Shown: piece by piece, positions 32,234-32,774 of the stretch
Position numbering within the stretch: the first letter of the stretch is position 1
Layout: each line of letters starts with the position of its first letter
Assembly (NCBI GenBank): GCA_001724425.1
Contig: MEEK01000032.1
Span: forward strand, 1-32,774
Source of the DNA: Microbacterium sp. SCN 70-27
GTDB lineage: Bacteria; Actinomycetota; Actinomycetes; Actinomycetales; Microbacteriaceae
Direction of reading: 5' to 3'
DNA: 32,774 nucleotides
Made by a program: the position numbers and the translations under genes
Notes under the pieces: generated by a model
Databases searched by the model: none
Seen by the model: only the letters and a program-made list of their open reading frames with translations
Told to the model about the DNA's origin: nothing

Positions 32234-32524
32234 TCACTCACCGTCCGTGAAGTCCTTCTTGCTGAGGGCGGGGAGATCTTCACCGCGGTACTCGATGAGT
32301 GCTTTCCGTTTCGCGCGACTCCACCCCTGCACCTGCTTCTCTCGCGCGAAGGCCTCGTCGATGCGCGCGAACTCCTCGACGTAGACGAGTTCCAGGGGTC
32401 TACGTCGGCGGGTGTACTCCGCTCCCTCGCCGACGTCGTGCTGCCAGAGACGCCTCTCTATGTTCACGGTGCTGCCTACGTAGAAGGATCCGTCCGCGCA
32501 CTCGAGGATGTACATGTATGCCAT
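32234..32524 (-). CDS. GIY-YIG endonuclease embedded in the parS repeat array
   Basis: This 96-residue protein is a stand-alone GIY-YIG nuclease of the small YhbQ/UPF0213-like type. Motifs: MYILECADGSFYVGST (residues 4-19, the Y-I-L and Y-V-G strands), the catalytic Arg region in NIERRLWQH (21-29), EYTRRRRPLELVY (36-48) and the metal-binding Glu in AREKQVQGWSRAKRKAL (E62). It has the family's usual length and looks intact. The ATG at 32524 starts the conserved first strand. The TGA stop lies inside the neighbouring repeat B (from its GTGATC end), so the repeat supplies the stop. Codons AGA, AGG and ATA, rare in the neighbours, and somewhat lower GC suggest transfer. It occupies the slot that holds parS in the other units. 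Confidence 0.85.
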   Translation of the reverse strand: MAYMYILECADGSFYVGSTVNIERRLWQHDVGEGAEYTRRRRPLELVYVEEFARIDEAFAREKQVQGWSRAKRKALIEYRGEDLPALSKKDFTDGE

Positions 32525-32724
32525 CGCTCGAGTATCGACAGACGGGAACGACGGGACTCCGGTGCGTACCCGGAATGGGGATGAACAGCGACATTCCCCC
32601 ACTGTGGAGGGGGTTGCGTGGTTTCGATACGGCGGCTACGCCGCCTACTCAACCACCGAGGGGGGGTTCCGGTCCGGCCGGTGATCGAGTGCCGCGCGGA
32701 AGCGCGGTGTATCGAGATCACACC

Positions 32725-32738
32725 GTTTCACGTGAAAC
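32725..32738. promoter_or_regulatory. parS site 5
   Basis: Perfect GTTTCACGTGAAAC, 608 bases from site 4 because the nuclease unit lies between. A truncated sixth A repeat follows, so the array continues past the window. Confidence 0.93.
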
Positions 32739-32774
32739 ATGGTCGACGGATGTGGTTTCGATACGGCGGCTTCG

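Larger units (their letters stand above)
31675..32774. repeat. Tandem array of paired REP-like hairpins (A and B) with parS
   Basis: Two hairpin repeats alternate. A (39 bp, GGTTTCGATACG...ACTCAACCACCG) is at 31752-31790, 31882-31920, 32013-32051, 32147-32185, 32620-32658 and 32754 to the window end. B (42-43 bp, GGTGATCGAGTG...TCGAGATCACC) is at 31675-31716, 31807-31848, 31939-31980, 32073-32114, 32197-32238 and 32680-32722. B read on the reverse strand resembles A (TCGATAC, hairpin, ACTCGA), so the units are inverted pairs. A parS lies in every B-to-A gap except one (32239-32619), which holds a GIY-YIG gene. The period is 130-134 bases. The stems of A differ between copies but stay paired. 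Confidence 0.9.

Noticed and set aside
32592..32615. CCCCC-N8-GGGGG with TGTGGA considered as a DnaA-box or origin element
   Set aside because: No TTATCCACA-type box or AT-rich stretch is near; oriC is expected beyond the right edge.
31675..32774. Array considered as CRISPR
   Set aside because: The period of about 131 bp, the palindromic pairs, the near-identical intervals and the perfect parS sites do not fit repeat-spacer structure, and no cas gene is present.

Overview
The window is GC-rich (about 70%) actinobacterial chromosome, almost certainly Microbacteriaceae and probably Microbacterium or a close relative. The evidence is protein content, GTG starts, likely leaderless genes, and the order cca / DUF6049-type protein / murJ / trxB / trxA with parA-parB, which in Actinobacteria lies next to oriC. 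rpsF enters at the left edge. rsmG, yidC, rpmH and dnaA would be expected just beyond the right edge. No tRNA, rRNA, CRISPR array, phage or classical IS was found.

Layout. 1-62: start of rpsF (-). 0.17-3.4 kb: a UGT-type glycosyltransferase (-) divergent from a TetR regulator that is coupled to a membrane protein with a collagen-like segment. 3.5-6.0 kb (-): a WXG100-like small protein, a large alpha/beta hydrolase with a WXG-like head, and a lipoprotein, possibly a type VII-style exported enzyme set. 6.0-6.5 kb: a gene-free stretch with two copies of an 82-bp palindromic repeat (third copy at 13.07 kb). 6.5-12.0 kb (-): a complete oligopeptide-type ABC importer (binding protein, two permeases, fused double ATPase). 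12.2-13.0 kb (+): a chimeric ORF joining the front of an ABC-export ATPase to the back of a NarL-type response regulator, apparently the scar of a deletion through an ABC/permease/kinase/regulator operon. 13.2-15.2 kb: a minisatellite, then DUF779 and aldehyde dehydrogenase genes (-). 15.4-16.8 kb: MarR and EamA exporter genes diverging from one perfect palindrome that appears to hold both promoters. 16.8-20.6 kb (-): malQ and a GAF-domain regulator likely to control the aldehyde dehydrogenase. 20.7-23.7 kb (-): cca and an NPPF-motif methyltransferase. 23.8-29.2 kb (+): DUF6049-type protein, murJ, trxB and trxA, the last two behind SigR/SigH-type promoters (GGAAT/GGAAC-N18-GTT). 29.2-31.6 kb (-): a small unknown protein, parB and parA.

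The most unusual region is 31.68-32.77 kb, upstream of parA. Five copies of the ParB-binding parS palindrome lie in a tandem array of about 131-bp units. Each unit has two REP-like hairpin repeats in opposite orientation (A and B) with parS in the slot between B and A. In one unit that slot holds a GIY-YIG endonuclease gene instead, and the adjacent repeat supplies its stop codon. This looks like a repeat/nuclease mobile system that has captured or amplified centromere sites.

Other unexplained signals are the 82-bp palindromic repeat and strong enrichment of the heptamer GGATGCC/GGCATCC (about 90 copies by eye) on both strands.
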